Shown here in pieces: positions 31,203-42,779 of a stretch of 64,000 nt of DNA. Each line of letters starts with the position of its first letter. Within the stretch, counting starts at the first letter, position 1. The stretch spans positions 19,615,525-19,679,524 of the forward strand of contig CM037879.1 in NCBI GenBank assembly GCA_021292165.1, given 5' to 3'. The DNA comes from Shinisaurus crocodilurus. Taxonomy: Eukaryota > Chordata > Lepidosauria > Squamata > Shinisauridae. A model generated the notes under the pieces. That model saw only the letters and a program-made list of their open reading frames with translations. It searched no databases and was not told where the DNA came from. A program made the position numbers and the translations under genes.

Positions 31203-31655
31203 CAGGGGCAGTGCTCGGTATGAAAAAGATCCAGGGCTCAGGCCGACAGGAAAAACCTGCCCCCCCCGACAAATGTGCATGTGCTAATTTATCTATGTTC
31301 TAAAGTCTGTCTCTCTGTGTGTCTGTAAAGGACCCTGTCTCCTAAGGACACCCCTATTTGTAAAAAAGGATGTACGGACAGGGGAGAGGAGGGCATTTGA
31401 GTTCAGAAAAAAACCTCAGGCGGAAAGATTCAAGGGTGGGGGGCAGCAGGAGGTGAAGCACGTGGGCAAAAAGGCAGCTAATCCGGGGGGGGGGGGTCAG
31501 ATGCAACAGAGATCCTCAGGGCCCATGTACCTTCATTTCAGCAAGTGCCCATGGATAGCAGGGTGGTGGGGCAGAGGGCCTCCCAGAGATGCGGGGCTCC
31601 AAATTAACGACTCGGGGCTCCAGCCCTAGTGGGCTGCCCCCTAACCCCGCCTCTG
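31203..31655 (+). mobile_element. CAGRGGCRGTG hAT MITE (copy 3) with perfect TSD
   Basis: CAGGGGCAGTGCTCGG to CCCCTAACCCCGCCTCTG. GTATAAGG is at both 31195-31202 and 31656-31663, an exact 8-bp duplication. Confidence 0.9.
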
Positions 31656-32249
31656 GTATAAGGGAGGTTAATAGGTTTGCCTGCTGATTTAAATGGGGCT
31701 ATTATGTCTTCAATACTTGCCTGGTAGGGTCAAATTCTGAAGCTGCAGCTCTCTAACGCGTTCCTTCCAAGCGGCCATTAAGAAGGCAAGGCGTGTCTTC
31801 GTGTTAACAGCCCTTTGTAGCTGATCCGAATGTCTCGGGATGTCTCAGAGACAGAGTCCCCTCCCGTTTCCTTGCTACATCATTGATGATGAACTGATTG
31901 CTCAAGTGTTTGTGGGAAAGTGCAAGAGGCACGACCACCATGCGTGCAGCCAGAGTGGCCCTTAGTGAATAACTTAATCTGTGGTTTGGCAAAAGATCGA
32001 CTGCAGCAGGAAGAGCCAGAGAAGAGAAGGCAAGACGCGCTCTGGGCTGGACCAGGCCTATTGCCTTCCTTAGAATGTAAATGCATCTTGTACATGGATT
32101 TCCACGCAGGATTAGGGATGGGCCAGTCAGTCAAGTTTATTTTCAGCAACCCCATTGGATTTCCACATAGTCTTCCGTCTTGTTTCTGCAATGATTGATG
32201 GGACTGTTTGGGGGGGGGGGAATGTGTGCCTACTTTCATGCACATTTTG

Positions 32250-32420
32250 TTCCCAGATACATGCATTTTTTGAACACCCTTTTCCAAATGTATGCATTTT
32301 TAATGCACATTTTTAAAAAGGCACACATTTCCCTGCCATAAAGTGATTTTGTACACAGTTCTCCCTAATATGTGTATTTTGTGCACACATTTTCTTAACG
32401 CACACCTTGTTTTAGTTGCA
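32250..32420. repeat. Degenerate TGCATTTT / TGCACATTTT tract
   Basis: Loose ~20-25-base repetition of TGCATTTTT and CACATTTT. Similar tracts at 46830-47000 and 59460-59660. Confidence 0.5.
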
Positions 32421-32892
32421 CAGCTTGAGCTCAACATTTGCAGAAAATGCAATGCTTTAGTTAGGGGAGTGGAAATTAGGTCCATTCACACAGAAATGCA
32501 AACAGAACAAAATTCTCACCCATCCCTAGCTGTAGTCTCATACCACATTGGCTCTCTCAAACAGCCTTGAACCAGAAGACTAGCATCTATAGCCCCTGAA
32601 GACCTGGATTCAAAATGAAAAAAAAACTGCACAGGTCAGGCATATCTGTCTCCAGCGGTGGCATAATATCATTTTCTCTAACGTTGCATTGAAGTGGGAG
32701 CCATTGCAGCCCAATCGCTGTCTGTCCTTGGCAGTCAATTTTAGAATGAGCCTGGGGTACCCACGCAGCAGAGCGGGATGGCGGAATGCTGCAGTGGCAC
32801 CATTTCAGACTGAGATGGGGAGTCACATTTTCGAATGCTCTTCTATGTTAAAAACACTCTGAAAATGGAAAAAACAACAAGCAGGCATTGGA

Positions 32893-33250
32893 TTGGACTG
32901 TTGGGCGCAGGGCCTGGCGTCAGCAGCGCCTGGCATCTTTGGGCAGCTGCCAGGGCCCTGGTAAGGCCCACTGCTGATGCCAGCCCTGGAATGTGTGGCA
33001 TTCCAGCTCTTATTCTTTGCTGGCCCAGCATTCCAGGCAGTACCAGACAGCTGGATCTAGCTATCCTTCCAAGGTATCACAATGCCCCTGAACTAGCATT
33101 GCTCTGGGGCATTGTGGGAAATTGAAGGGTGGCTAGAGCCAGGGGCCAAGCACTGCTTGGAGCACTGTCACAACAGCCATGGAAGCCTGTCAGGTCCACT
33201 GTCAGAAGGAGAGGTCCACCGCAGGACACTTCCCTGAAGCCCCCCTCCAA
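32893..33250 (+). mobile_element. CAGGGCCTGGCGTCAGC hAT-like element
   Basis: CAGGGCCTGGCGTCAGC and AAAGCCAGCCCTGG ends are inverted. Interior matches 11.7-12.0 kb (GGGCATTGTGGGAAATTGAA, GGTGGCTAGAGCCA). Confidence 0.6.
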
Positions 33251-33254
33251 CCAA

Positions 33255-33400
33255 AGCCAGCCCTGGTTATTTATTTATTTTTTATTTGAAACATTTTTAT
33301 CCCGCTCTTCAGTCAAAAAGGCTCCCAGAGCGGCTTACATATTAACAAAACAGTCCCTGCCCGCAGGCTTACAATCTAAAAGGACACACAAGGAAAAAGG
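33255..33400 (-). repeat. LINE-like 3' tail (antisense)
   Basis: TTTTTATCCCGCTCTTCAGTC and CTCCCAGAGCGGCTTACA, then ACAGTCCCTGCCCGCAGGC, resemble antisense LINE tails. A related piece is at 41960-42020. Confidence 0.45.
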
Positions 33401-33538
33401 AATGGGGAGGGAAGACGGGGAAATATTAATGAATACTCCTGGCAGGGCTGGTGGAATGGCCCTGCGCTCCCTCTCTCCTCCCTCTGCACAGCCTGCCGGA
33501 ATGGCTGCTGGTGGTGGCAGTTGAGGGAGGAGGAGCCT

Positions 33539-33847
33539 TCATGAGGGAGCTTTTGTTGAATTAATCCATAGATATGGCTCTTGCGGACAATTCCTCCCTC
33601 TTGTTCTGCAAGTCACGCCGGGGGCCCTCACCTCTGCCACCTCCTTCTCCTCCTTGAGGTGATTGAGAACTGCAAGGAGTTCAGCGATGGCTTCCCCCAA
33701 TGTTCTTGGGAGCCATCGCTTTCCAGGCCTCTGACAAAGCAGCCCCAGTTGTTGAATGCCTGCCACACGGACCGATGCTTCGTCCATGGCTGGATGGTGA
33801 CAGTTGTCTCTGAAGAGCGATGGGACGGCTTCATCACCACTCTTCAA
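33539..33847 (-). pseudogene. Unrecognised 102-codon open stretch, possible retropseudogene
   Basis: The minus frame reads FRDNCHHPAMDEASVRVAG and later LGEAIAELLAVLNHLKEEKE. The leucine- and alanine-rich helical look resembles a HEAT-type repeat fragment, possibly MROH-like. This rests on impression only. The opposite strand is also open. No splice or promoter evidence, and the frame merges into repeats on both sides. Confidence 0.2.
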
Positions 33848-33925
33848 GAGCCCTTTTAATGTGCTCGTGGCCCCAGCTGGTATTCAGCAGAAGCTACGGG
33901 GATGGGGGTGGGTGGGAGGTGGTTA

Positions 33926-34300
33926 GTAGGATGGCCCCTTCTGAATGGCCAAAAGAGAGGCAATGCATCACTACAACAGAGGACAAAGGAGGACCACAAT
34001 TTGCATACGCTGATTTGTGTGTATAGATGCACATTTTGAAACGATAATTATCATTTAAATAGAAATACAGTACATCTCATCATAGTCGGGAAGACTGTGA
34101 CCAGGTGGCCTGTCCATTCAGTCTGCCATCCAGGTGCTCACCGTTGATGGGCAAGAGTTCTTAGGGCTCCTTGTCTTTAAGCTGGAATTGGACTGGGCAG
34201 CCCTTCAAACAGAGGTATTTCATCTAGAGGAGGGTCCTCTGGCAGCCCTTCAAAGAGAGGACTGTCCTCAGTAAAGGAGGACTCGTGGCCACCCTACCAC
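33926..34300 (-). mobile_element. TAGGGTGGCCA-family element (copy 4)
   Basis: Reverse orientation, ending GTGGCCACCCTACC near 34297. Its right two thirds are almost identical to copy 1, its left ~80 bases are clearly more diverged. Confidence 0.6.
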
Positions 34301-34950
34301 TGGCATGGAACTCCTCCCGTATGGCCCAGGGCGTCTCACATTATTTGAGCACGAGGAGTGAGGGAAGAAGCCATCTTGGTGAGGCTGTTCCCATGCCCCA
34401 GAGATAGATTGAGAAGGAAGGGGGCCCTGCGTCTCCGAGCTGATCACCTGTGCTTAGTTCTGCCAATGACGGCCCTTCCTTTTCTTCTGCCCAACCCCCG
34501 CTCCCCATCTCTATCATTCCGCATAGAGTTTAAGAGAACTATACAGGCAATTTAGTACAGCTTAATATAGGTCTACATCTTTTTTTTATAACAAAAAAAC
34601 ACAAACAAATACGGAAAAACCCCCATCTTTTGACAGTATAACTTGAACTTTGATAGCCAGTGTGGCATAGTGGTTAGAGTGTTGGACTGGGACTCGGGAG
34701 ACTGGGGTTTTAGGCCCCACTCAGCCATGAAGCTCATTGGGTGACTTTGGGCCAGTCACTGACTCTCAGCCTAACCTACCTCACAGGGTTGTTGTGAGGA
34801 TAAAATGGAGAGGAGAAGGACTATGTAAGCCGCCTTGGGTTCCTAGCAGGAAAAAAGGTGGGGTATAAGTATAATTAATAAATAAACTTGAAACAGTACA
34901 CAGAGTATTGCACACATGGGCATTATCACAGTTATTCTTTTATAGGCTAG
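34014..34950 (-). repeat. Inverted partner of the 10.9-11.6 kb block
   Basis: Reverse complement of 10917-11600, interrupted at 34656 by a tRNA-SINE. Beyond the SINE, 34887-34950 still matches 10917-10975 at a lower level. Confidence 0.85.
34656..34886 (+). mobile_element. tRNA-derived SINE (copy B)
   Basis: GCCAGTGTGGCATAGTGGTT head, GGGTTTTAGGCCCC at the B-box position, and a GCCGCCTTGGGTTCC tail. AACTTGAA borders both ends (34641 and 34885), consistent with a retroposition TSD. Absent from the 10.9 kb partner. Confidence 0.9.
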
Positions 34951-35620
34951 GACACAACGCCTAGCCACCCTAGGCTGCAATCCAATGCACACTGACTTGG
35001 GAGAAAATCCCAAGTAAGTAAGTGAGAATTACTTCTGAGTAAGCATGTGCAGTATAAGTCCATTAGTACTGCAGTTCCTTCTAAGTCAACAGGGCAAAAC
35101 TAGCTTAGACCCTTCCCCTTTGGCTTAATTGTGTTGTGCATCAGTGAGATAGTTATTTTGTGTGCACTGATTTGGTACAGATGTAATTATTAAACCCAAT
35201 CCCAAAGGGCTGTCATAGCTACCACCTGACTTATTTGCAATGTGTGTATACACACTGAAAACTTTGGGCAGAAGTACTGGCACCACATATACAATATTTT
35301 CACAAGAGTCAGCACCGAGATAACAGAACAAGACCATGGTCTGAAAAATAAAGACAGGAAAAGAACATCTAGTGCTCTGAGTTCTGGTTTCAGCAGCTAA
35401 CTTCTAAAAACCATAAATAAAGGAGATTGCTCCATCCTGGCTTCAACCAATGAAAGTTTATTGGATTATGTACTAATCTTCCTCATTAAATAAATCACGT
35501 GGCCCTCCTGGGTGCAACAGAATATGCAGTGCATCCTTAGAGCATGAGATTTTCATTGGCCGGAGGGGTTACTAGATTTGTTACACAAGGGCAGAGTCTT
35601 TTTAAAGTGGCTTTTAAGTA
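34951..35620. other. Intergenic, mostly unrecognised
   Basis: 34975-35090 resembles the decayed GGCTGCAATCC...CTTCTGAGTAAG repeat seen near 49675. The rest shows nothing. Confidence 0.4.
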
Positions 35621-35784
35621 GATTCATAGATCATAGAGTTGGAAGGGGCCTACAAGGCCATTGAGTCCAACCCCCTGCTCAATGCAGGAAACTAGAGGAG
35701 GGGTCTCCCATCCAAGTAATAACCAGGCCTGACCCTGCTTAGCTTTCCACGCTCAGACAAGCTGAGCCAGCATGAGCCAGAGGC
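35621..35784 (-). mobile_element. 5S-derived SINE with CR1-type tail (copy 5)
   Basis: Full reverse copy: CATAGATCATAGAGTTGGAA tail to GACAAGCTGAGCCAGCATGA head. Confidence 0.85.
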
Positions 35785-36330
35785 AGCAGGTGGGACTATT
35801 TCAATGTCTTGCACAGAGGAGAGTGAATTGGACTTAGAACCAGGTTCAGTCTAAGTTTAATAATCTGAAGCTCACTGGCCTTTGCAAGGCTCTACAGCAG
35901 GGAAGGGAGCCTGCTGGCTGGGGATGATGGGAGTGGTAGTCCAACCCATCAAGAGGGCACCGGTTAGGGGACATTTGGACTAGGGTAATGACAGGAGCAT
36001 CAGCCAATCCATACCAACTGGAAACTCCATGAGAACTCTCAATTATAATCCATCAGCTTGGCACATCTACACTCAGCACCAAGCCCAACTTTAAAAGAAA
36101 AATGGATGTGGGGCCGGGTGCATCTGGTATGGTTGGGCAGGGGGACCCACTAGGGTGGCATGGGGGGGCAGGGGTACCCTTGCCCAAGGCCCCCAAAAAC
36201 TTGGCTGTGGATCTGCAGCCTCCAACGTAGGGCCAGCCCTACCACTAGGCAGAGTGAGGCAGCTGGCTCAGGTGGTGGATGCTGGGGGTGGGTAGGGAGG
36301 CAGTGGGGGACACAGCTACATGCGCCATGT

Positions 36331-36970
36331 GCAGGATGGCCACTCATGCGTTGCCAAAAAAGAGGAGTTCCATCACCAATGAAGAGGACAAGACAGGACG
36401 CCAATTTGCATGATATTTGCATATGCGATTTTATATGTATAGGTGAACATTTATAAACAACTATAATTTAAATAGATTTAAAAATTTAAATCGCCAGTGT
36501 GGCATAGTAGTTAGAGTGCTGGACTGGGACTCTGGAGATCCAGGTTCTGGTTCCCACTCGGCCATGAAGCTCACTGGGTGGCTTTGGGCCAGTCACCGAC
36601 TCTCAGCCTAACCTACCTCACAGGGTTGTTGTGAGGATAACATGGAGAGAAGGGGGAGGATTATGTAAGCTGCCTTGAGTTCCTTGCAGGGGGGGGGAAG
36701 GAAAAAAGGCGGGTTATAAATATAATAAATATAATAAAAATAAAATAAAAATACATCTCACCGTAATAGAGAAGAATGACCAGGTGACCTGTGCGCCTGC
36801 TCAGTCTGCTGTCCAGGTGCTCACTGAAGATGGGCAACTTCAAGGCCCTGCCGCTCTCCCTCCTCCTGGTTCTCTGACTTTAATCCGGACTTGGACTGGA
36901 CACCTTCAAATAGAGGACACCTTCATATTGAGGACAGTCCTCTGGCAGCCCTTCAAATAGAGGACTGTCC
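36331..36970 (-). mobile_element. TAGGGTGGCCA-family element (copy 5), split by a tRNA-SINE
   Basis: From AGGATGGCCACTCATGCG to CAGCCCTTCAAATAGAGGAC. ATTTGCATATGCGATTTTA and TGTCCAGGTGCTCACTGAAG are family landmarks. Confidence 0.6.
36493..36744 (+). mobile_element. tRNA-derived SINE (copy C)
   Basis: GCCAGTGTGGCATAGTAGTT head, AGGTTCTGGTTCCC B-box region, and a tail ending in ATAATAAAT-type repeats. Confidence 0.9.
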
Positions 36971-36974
36971 GTCC

Positions 36975-37845
36975 TGCCTGCTCACACACTCTCCGCCTCA
37001 TTGGCACAGGTCACAGCTCAAAGAGGTGTGCATTTCACATTTTCTTGCCAGATTTGAAATAAGATGGGAACAGTGCCCCCCAACTTTTTAATATAATCCC
37101 TGAGCAAGGCTCAACCCTCAAATGTGACAGCATGAGGGAATATCAGCAGCGATAAAATGGAGGTTAAATGAAGCCCCAAAGCCAAACCAAACCTGTTCGA
37201 CATTCCCCTCAAGGCTTTTGAACCTTGGAGATAGTTGCTTCGCTTCCCAAGGAATGCGGGGATGGAATGCTGTGAGGAGAAGGCGTCTCTGAGGCGGCCG
37301 AACTGGGCCCGAAAGCAAGATAGGCCAGGAGATGCAGCATCAGTAACAGACGGTGTCTCCAGGAGAAGAAAGCGCCTGCATCATCTCTTCTTCCATTCCT
37401 GAGACGGTCTGCCATTTGTTCAAGAAATAAGACAGATTCTAAGATGGGCAAAAGTTATCTCTGAACTCTTAAATGGAGAGGACATATTTGAACTAAGGAG
37501 GGTGGGGACTTTTGAACAGATTAACATTCTTTGACAGGAAGATTAAGTTTATTTCTTAACAGATAATAACCTGGACAAAGAGATGTTTGTTGCTATGTTG
37601 TGCTTGTTCTCCGTTGTCATGAACAAGGTCCCACCCCCACACCCCTGCTTCATGGCAAGACACGGCTCTGCTTGCAATCATAGCTCCAATGGTTTGAGAT
37701 GAAAAAGTCAAAAGCAAAGTCTTCTCTAACGAAGATGGAAATCTTCCTTTTCTGGGAAATCTAGAAGAGACAGGAAAGGATTGATGGGGGTGGGGGGTGT
37801 CTGACCAACAAGAGTTGAATTCTTGCCCCACTGCACTGATACAGA
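36975..37845. other. Intergenic, nothing recognised
   Basis: No repeat ends or convincing coding. Open frames on both strands lack recognisable domains. Confidence 0.4.
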
Positions 37846-38011
37846 TTTCATAGATCATAGAGTTGGAAGGAGCCTACAAGGCTATCAAGTCCAACCCCCT
37901 GCTCAATGCAGGAAACTAGAGGAGGGGTCTCCCATCCAAGTAATAACCAGGCCTGACCCTGCTTAGCTTTCCACATCCACACTCAGACAAGCTGAGCCAG
38001 CGTAAGCCCCA
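37846..38011 (-). mobile_element. 5S-derived SINE with CR1-type tail (copy 6), inserted in a gag remnant
   Basis: Reverse copy. Its head end abuts the 3' side of the gag remnant at about 38020 and cuts it off. Confidence 0.85.
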
Positions 38012-38019
38012 GTTGCAGC

Positions 38020-38851
38020 ACCAATACAGCAGCAATCAGGGATGCTTGGGAGATGGCCCCAAGGGAATGCTGTTCTCCGCCTCGCTGGGACTGCGCAGCA
38101 TCCTCCGCTTCTTCGTCCAGCGATGGGACCGACTGCTGGTCCTCCTCTTGCTCCTCCGGCTGGCGAGACTCGGGAGCGATCACCCTCCCAACTTAGCCCG
38201 GGGCGGGTTTGGAGCTGCGGTTCTTGGCAAGGAGTTTGGGGCAATGTCTCTTGAGGTGCCCCGGTTCTTTACAATAGAAGCAGCCACTGGCGCTGGGGCT
38301 GGGGCTCTCCTTGGGCCTTCTTCCTGAGGTTTGGGGTTGCCCTTCTCCGCGCCCCCTTTTGTCCCGCTATAGTTGGGGTTACTCCCCCTTCCCCCTTTGG
38401 GCTGCCGATACAGCCCCATCTGATCCGCCAGCTTGCCCATTTCCCGACAGTTTGGGGGGTCCCGGTCCCACACGGCAGTAGCCAAGTCCTCCGGGATAGT
38501 GGCACAGAACTGCTCTTGAATCAGGAGCTCCCTCACCTCAGCCAAGGTGGTCTTCCCGGTGGCCCCGATCCACGCATCCCAAACCTGCCCCAGATGTGCC
38601 ATCCAGGATGCATACGTGTCTTCCTCTGACTCGGGGTCTATCCTGTCGCCTCCCCTGAGGCTACTCATTAGGCTGGGACGACCCCACTGCTTGGGTCCGG
38701 TCCCTGCCAACGAAGGTGAAGGGGCTCCCTCCCCTTCCTGGGTTGTGTTTCTCGGCTGCATGGCCCACTCCATTTTGGAGACATGGCTCCCTGTTCCGGG
38801 AGTCACCGGACTGGCCAGTAGTTCCAGCTGTTCCTGGCTGGGGCTACCCAT
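38020..38851 (-). pseudogene. LTR-retrotransposon gag remnant: SCAN/capsid-like segment and CCHC knuckle
   Basis: The minus-strand ATG at 38851 opens 223 codons (to 38180). Residues ~95-147 include EVRELLIQEQFCATIPEDL and a conserved W, resembling the SCAN domain. Known: SCAN descends from the capsid C-terminal domain of a Gmr1-like Ty3/gypsy element. A Lys/Gly/Pro-rich linker follows. A zinc knuckle, CFYCKEPGHLKRHC (CX2CX4HX4C, 38282-38241), lies in another frame, so a frameshift separates it from the capsid part. That frame stops shortly after. A Glu-rich open stretch (38183-38020) follows, then the SINE. No protease, RT or integrase is present. Multiple breaks make it non-functional. A domesticated gag gene is possible but unlikely given the frameshift and adjacent LTR. 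Confidence 0.7.
38241..38282 (-). pseudogene. gag CCHC zinc knuckle
   Basis: Cysteines, histidine and cysteine have exact C-2-C-4-H-4-C spacing, which is typical of nucleocapsid RNA-binding. Out of frame with the main gag frame. Confidence 0.8.
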
Positions 38852-38938
38852 CTTAAACTTTAACCTGATTATTTTTCCCCAATCAGCTAGCCTGCCCTAG
38901 ACCCTATTAGTTCCGTCCATTAACTATAGTTTCCAATT

Positions 38939-38957
38939 GTCCCGTCGTCTGCCACCA
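38939..38957 (-). other. Putative primer-binding site
   Basis: TGGTGGCAGACGACGGGAC begins directly after the LTR end (CCACA). The leading TGG complements a tRNA CCA end. The tRNA was not identified. Confidence 0.5.
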
Positions 38958-39567
38958 TGTGGAGGACCAGCACCCGGGTCCTCTGCGTGAGTTCGGCGCT
39001 TAACGGGTTAACCGGCACTGAGCTACAGCCTGTACAAGCGATTGAAATTGACTAGGAGGTTTGCGCAGCAAAAGGAAACTCCAGAACCCTTTGTATGACC
39101 ATATAAGGCTTTTATTTACTACAAATTAAATGGAGCGGAACTAATAGCTTTCTAGGTATGCTACAATGTCAACATGACCTGACGTGATCTCTGAGTTTTA
39201 TCAATGAATGGGTTCCCAGGCTAGCGTATTGAGGAAAGTCAGTTACCTTAGACCAGAGACTCTGCGCTGGTCAGTTTCATGCCTGGCTCCGGATCCGCCT
39301 AATCCGGGGAAGAGAACAGCTTATCCCAGCCACCACTGGGGATGAACTTGCCAAAACGACCCGTGTTCCCAACAACTCCCAGAAGATGTGCACTGGGGTT
39401 TTCTACCCCACCTTTTCCCGCCCTCCCGCCCGCTGCCTGTCAGGTGGGCTCATCCCTGCCCCCTGTGTGGCAGGTGGGCTTACGCCTGCCCGGAAAAGAT
39501 GACGTCTCCTGGTCCGGGGTGTACTTTACAGCTCATAGTGGCTGCCCTGTCTTCTTGATGGTCCACA
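38958..39567 (-). mobile_element. LTR of the gag-bearing element
   Basis: On the minus strand it runs TGTGGACC...GGTCCTCCACA with short inverted ends TGTGGA/TCCACA. It holds AGTAAATAAAAGCC as poly(A) signal (about 39110-39125). It is adjacent to the putative PBS and gag leader. The far boundary is the best guess; the partner LTR is missing. Confidence 0.55.
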
Positions 39568-39834
39568 ACTCTCCTTTGTGGATTCCGACCGAGAACTTCT
39601 TTGTTGGTCTGCAGGTTTCGTCTGGCGGAGCCAGCACCTCCAGTTCCCCTCCCACCCCCTGTGGAGAGGTTTATGCAGACAGAGCTTGGCAGGGAAATGT
39701 GTGTGTGTGTTGTGTGTGTTCATGTTCCTTTTACAGTTGGGCTTTCTCCACAAAAGGTATTTTAAGCTAGCTGGGGCTCCAATGTTTTAATTATTTACCA
39801 TGTTGTTTCTGTGTTTTGGTTTTAAATGCTTTTA

Positions 39835-39939
39835 GGATGCAATCTTATGCGTGTTTGGAGGGGGGGAAGTCCTACAACTCCCAGCATTCCAACAGCCAGC
39901 CATGCTTTTTTCTGCCTCAATGTGTTTAGGATTGTGCTC
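39835..39939. mobile_element. TTA-adjacent fold-back MITE (decayed GGATGCAATC)
   Basis: GGATGCAATCTTATGCGTG and GTGTTTAGGATTGTGCTC ends. CTACAACTCCCAGCATTCC core shared with other MITEs. Confidence 0.55.
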
Positions 39940-41335
39940 TGAGCTGTTGATGTTTGCTTTACTGTACTTTGAATATTGTCGTCTGCCTTGAGCACTAGAC
40001 TGGTAAAGGGAAAGACAGGATAATATACATTATTCTGATAAAGAAATATTGCAACAAAGTGATAGAGAGAGGAGGGGAAGCAGCAAGTTTTGTAAAGCCC
40101 CTCCTAAATTTGAACCAGATGATCCACGGGCTCTCTCTTTGCTATGTTTCTACTACATGCATCCCCCCCCCGCAACGCAGAAGGTGTATGAGTCAAACCG
40201 GTGTCTCTGCACCTCCACCCTGCGAGGTAGGGCAGGCTGCAAGACACCCTTTTGTCTCTATTCCTCACAGGTAGGGCCACCACACCTCTCTCACATCCTT
40301 TTTTCATATCCCTTGTGCTGCCCGCAGGAGGAGACAGGCTTTTACATATATATGGAGTAGGAGAAGGCCCTTGGGAGTTCCTGGCATAGTTGGGCTGATG
40401 TTGCCTCTTTGTTTTCCACGTGAACACAAAGGAAAAATCTCAAAGTCCACAAAGTTTTCCTATGGGGCTGGGCAGTTCCCAGGGAGGGAAATTTATTTCA
40501 TAATGGGCATAGGGCTGGAGGGAGGGCTCAAGTGGGAAGGGCCCCCCCCGCTAAATATCTGATCTTGCCTAGGGCACCAAACTGCCTTGCACCGGCCCTG
40601 AGGCGATCATTGCTACTTTTCTCTGATAACATATGAAGAGGACTGAAGAAACCGTGTTAATGCTGAACTTCATGCTTGGAAGCTCCCATGTGGGGTCCAA
40701 GAGGAGGACATATCTGTCTGGGGATCTCCCATACCTCTCTTGTCCATTCATCTACAGACTGTCTTCTCTGCTAATGCTGACACTGTATGTACGGCATGTA
40801 TTAACGTAATCAGTATAATTATGCCCATCTTTCACCATCAGACAGCTTTTGGAACTGCTCACCTGTCGCCTCAAGGGCAGTTCCTATGCAATTTCTCAGA
40901 TTTTTCCAAACAGGCAGGCTGGGGCGGGGCAAGAGGTCTGCAGGAATGTGTGTGTGTTGCAGATAAATGGGCAACATTTTGCACTCCCAATCAGCATTGC
41001 AGATCTCTCTAGCTGAGCTCCACAACCTTAAACTCTTGACAGGTACCAGCAGCCAGTGCCGCTTACGCAACCGTCTGACGGCTTCTGCCGCCTCCACAAA
41101 ATGAGGCTCCTCAGATTAATGAATTGATAGCATTTGGGTAATAACATGTTCTTCACTGATAGGAGATCTACAAGAGCTGGAGAGCAGAAGCAGCCACGCC
41201 TCTCATTTGGATCAGGCCATTGTCTTAATTGAATTCAACATGGTTACCTCTCTGGAAGTTGTTGCCCTATTCATATTCATGCAATAGTTGATTCTCCATT
41301 CTGAAAATGCAAAGGTCCACAGATAGTGAGCTCAC
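39940..41335. other. Intergenic, mostly unrecognised
   Basis: 39960-40035 resembles a LINE tail (GTCTGCCTTGAGCAC...AATATACATTATTCTG). The rest, 40040-41335, shows no gene or clear element. Confidence 0.4.
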
Positions 41336-41339
41336 TAGT

Positions 41340-41871
41340 CACTGGGCAGCACGATCCTCTGAGGCTGCCCGTAACCCTCCAACTCGGAGGATTACGGGCA
41401 TCCTATTGAGTGCGGGAGGAGCGCAGCGGATAGTAGGATTGCCCCCTTGCCCTCAAAAACATCTAGACCAGTGGTTCCCAACCTCGGGTCCCCAGATGTT
41501 GCTGGCCTACAGCTCCCAGCATACCCAGCCAGCATGGCGAATCTGGGGAACCAAGGTTGGGAACCACTGGTCTAGATGGATGATTTCGGCCATCTAAATG
41601 CTTTACACCTCCTCCCAAGGAGGAGAGGCTGAGACTGCCTAGATTCTATGGAAGCCAGCCCCTGGGAAGGCCCCCCACAGGGGAACTGAAAACAGTCTTC
41701 TGGCTTTGATTCCCTGCCAGCACAGAAAGAACAGCACTGGCTATGGGGGGGGGCACTCCACACTCAGACTCCCCACAAGAACCTTGGAAGGGTTTTCCAA
41801 GGTTGCAGTGGGAAGCCCGAATTATCCTATGCCCCCCCCCAGCAAGGTCAGAGGGCCACAGGATTTCACCC
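41340..41871 (+). mobile_element. Long GGGTGCAATCC-type element (copy 3) with nested palindrome
   Basis: CACTGGGCAGCACGATCC start and GGATTTCACCC end, followed by TAA. Interrupted by the fold-back element at 41469-41569. Confidence 0.65.
41469..41569. mobile_element. Fold-back hAT-like MITE (CAGTGGTTCCCAACC), nested
   Basis: CAGTGGTTCCCAACCTCGGG and GGTTGGGAACCACTG are inverted. TCTAGA lies on both sides. Absent from the 26.7 kb homologue. Confidence 0.75.
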
Positions 41872-41959
41872 TAAGACTGCAATCCTAAGCACACTCACCT
41901 GGGCAGTATTCCCATTTAGCTCCATGGTAGCAGTAAATGCCACGTATGCTGTAAAGTTT

Positions 41960-42400
41960 ATATTCATTTATTTAAAATATTTTTGTCCTGCTCTGTAGCC
42001 AAAAAGTCTCCCAGAGTGGGTTATATCCGTTTCCTTTATTAGATTTCTATACAGCCCAATAGCCAAAGTTCTCTGGGCAGTTTACAAAGATTAAAACCTT
42101 TAAAATACATGATAAAAACCATTTACTTACCAACATATAAACATACAACACACAGAGCGACACACACTTATCTAAAAACAATTTTGAACCATCAACAACA
42201 AGGAAAAATTCAAGACTAGATTAAAACCTCATCGTATGCTGCAAAATGCCTGAGAGAAGAGGAAGGTCTTAACCTCACACTAGGAAAGATAACAATGTTG
42301 GCATCAGGCAGGCCTCATTGGGTAGATCATTCCATAATTGGGGGGCCACCACTGAGAAGGTCCTCTCCCTCATTGCCACCTTCTGAGCCTCCCTCCCTCC
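41960..42400 (-). pseudogene. L2-like LINE 3' end (antisense)
   Basis: TTTCTATACAGCCCAATAGCC and CTCTGGGCAGTTTACAAAG are antisense tail. 42240-42380 corresponds to the decayed RT C-terminus region, ending GAGAAGGTCCTCTCCCTCAT, the antisense of the RAFSV-type motif. Frames are broken. Confidence 0.5.
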
Positions 42401-42779
42401 GTTGCTTTACTGATACAATCAGTAAAACAAGACAGCCCCTGCCTGCAAATTAAGTAACTTTTCCACAGGACTAGTAGAATGGCCCTGCTTCCAGAGATCA
42501 GAGATAACATGGGCCTTCTTCTCTCTAGGTCAGTGGACAAGGCATGGGGAAGGTGAGGGGCCCGTTGAGGGTGCCCAAGTCTCCATGGCTGGATTAGGTC
42601 TACGGGCCGGAGGTTGCCCTCCCCTTGATCTATAAGATTTCCATGTGGGTGTGTTTTTTCAATGATCAAACAAATATTTGGACTGTGCTCTCGAAACACT
42701 ATCAAAGAAGGCTGAGAAGTGTTTAATTTTAAAAATGGGGATGCCAAGGTTCAGTCCTGCTTGGGTCCCTGTTCCTCAA

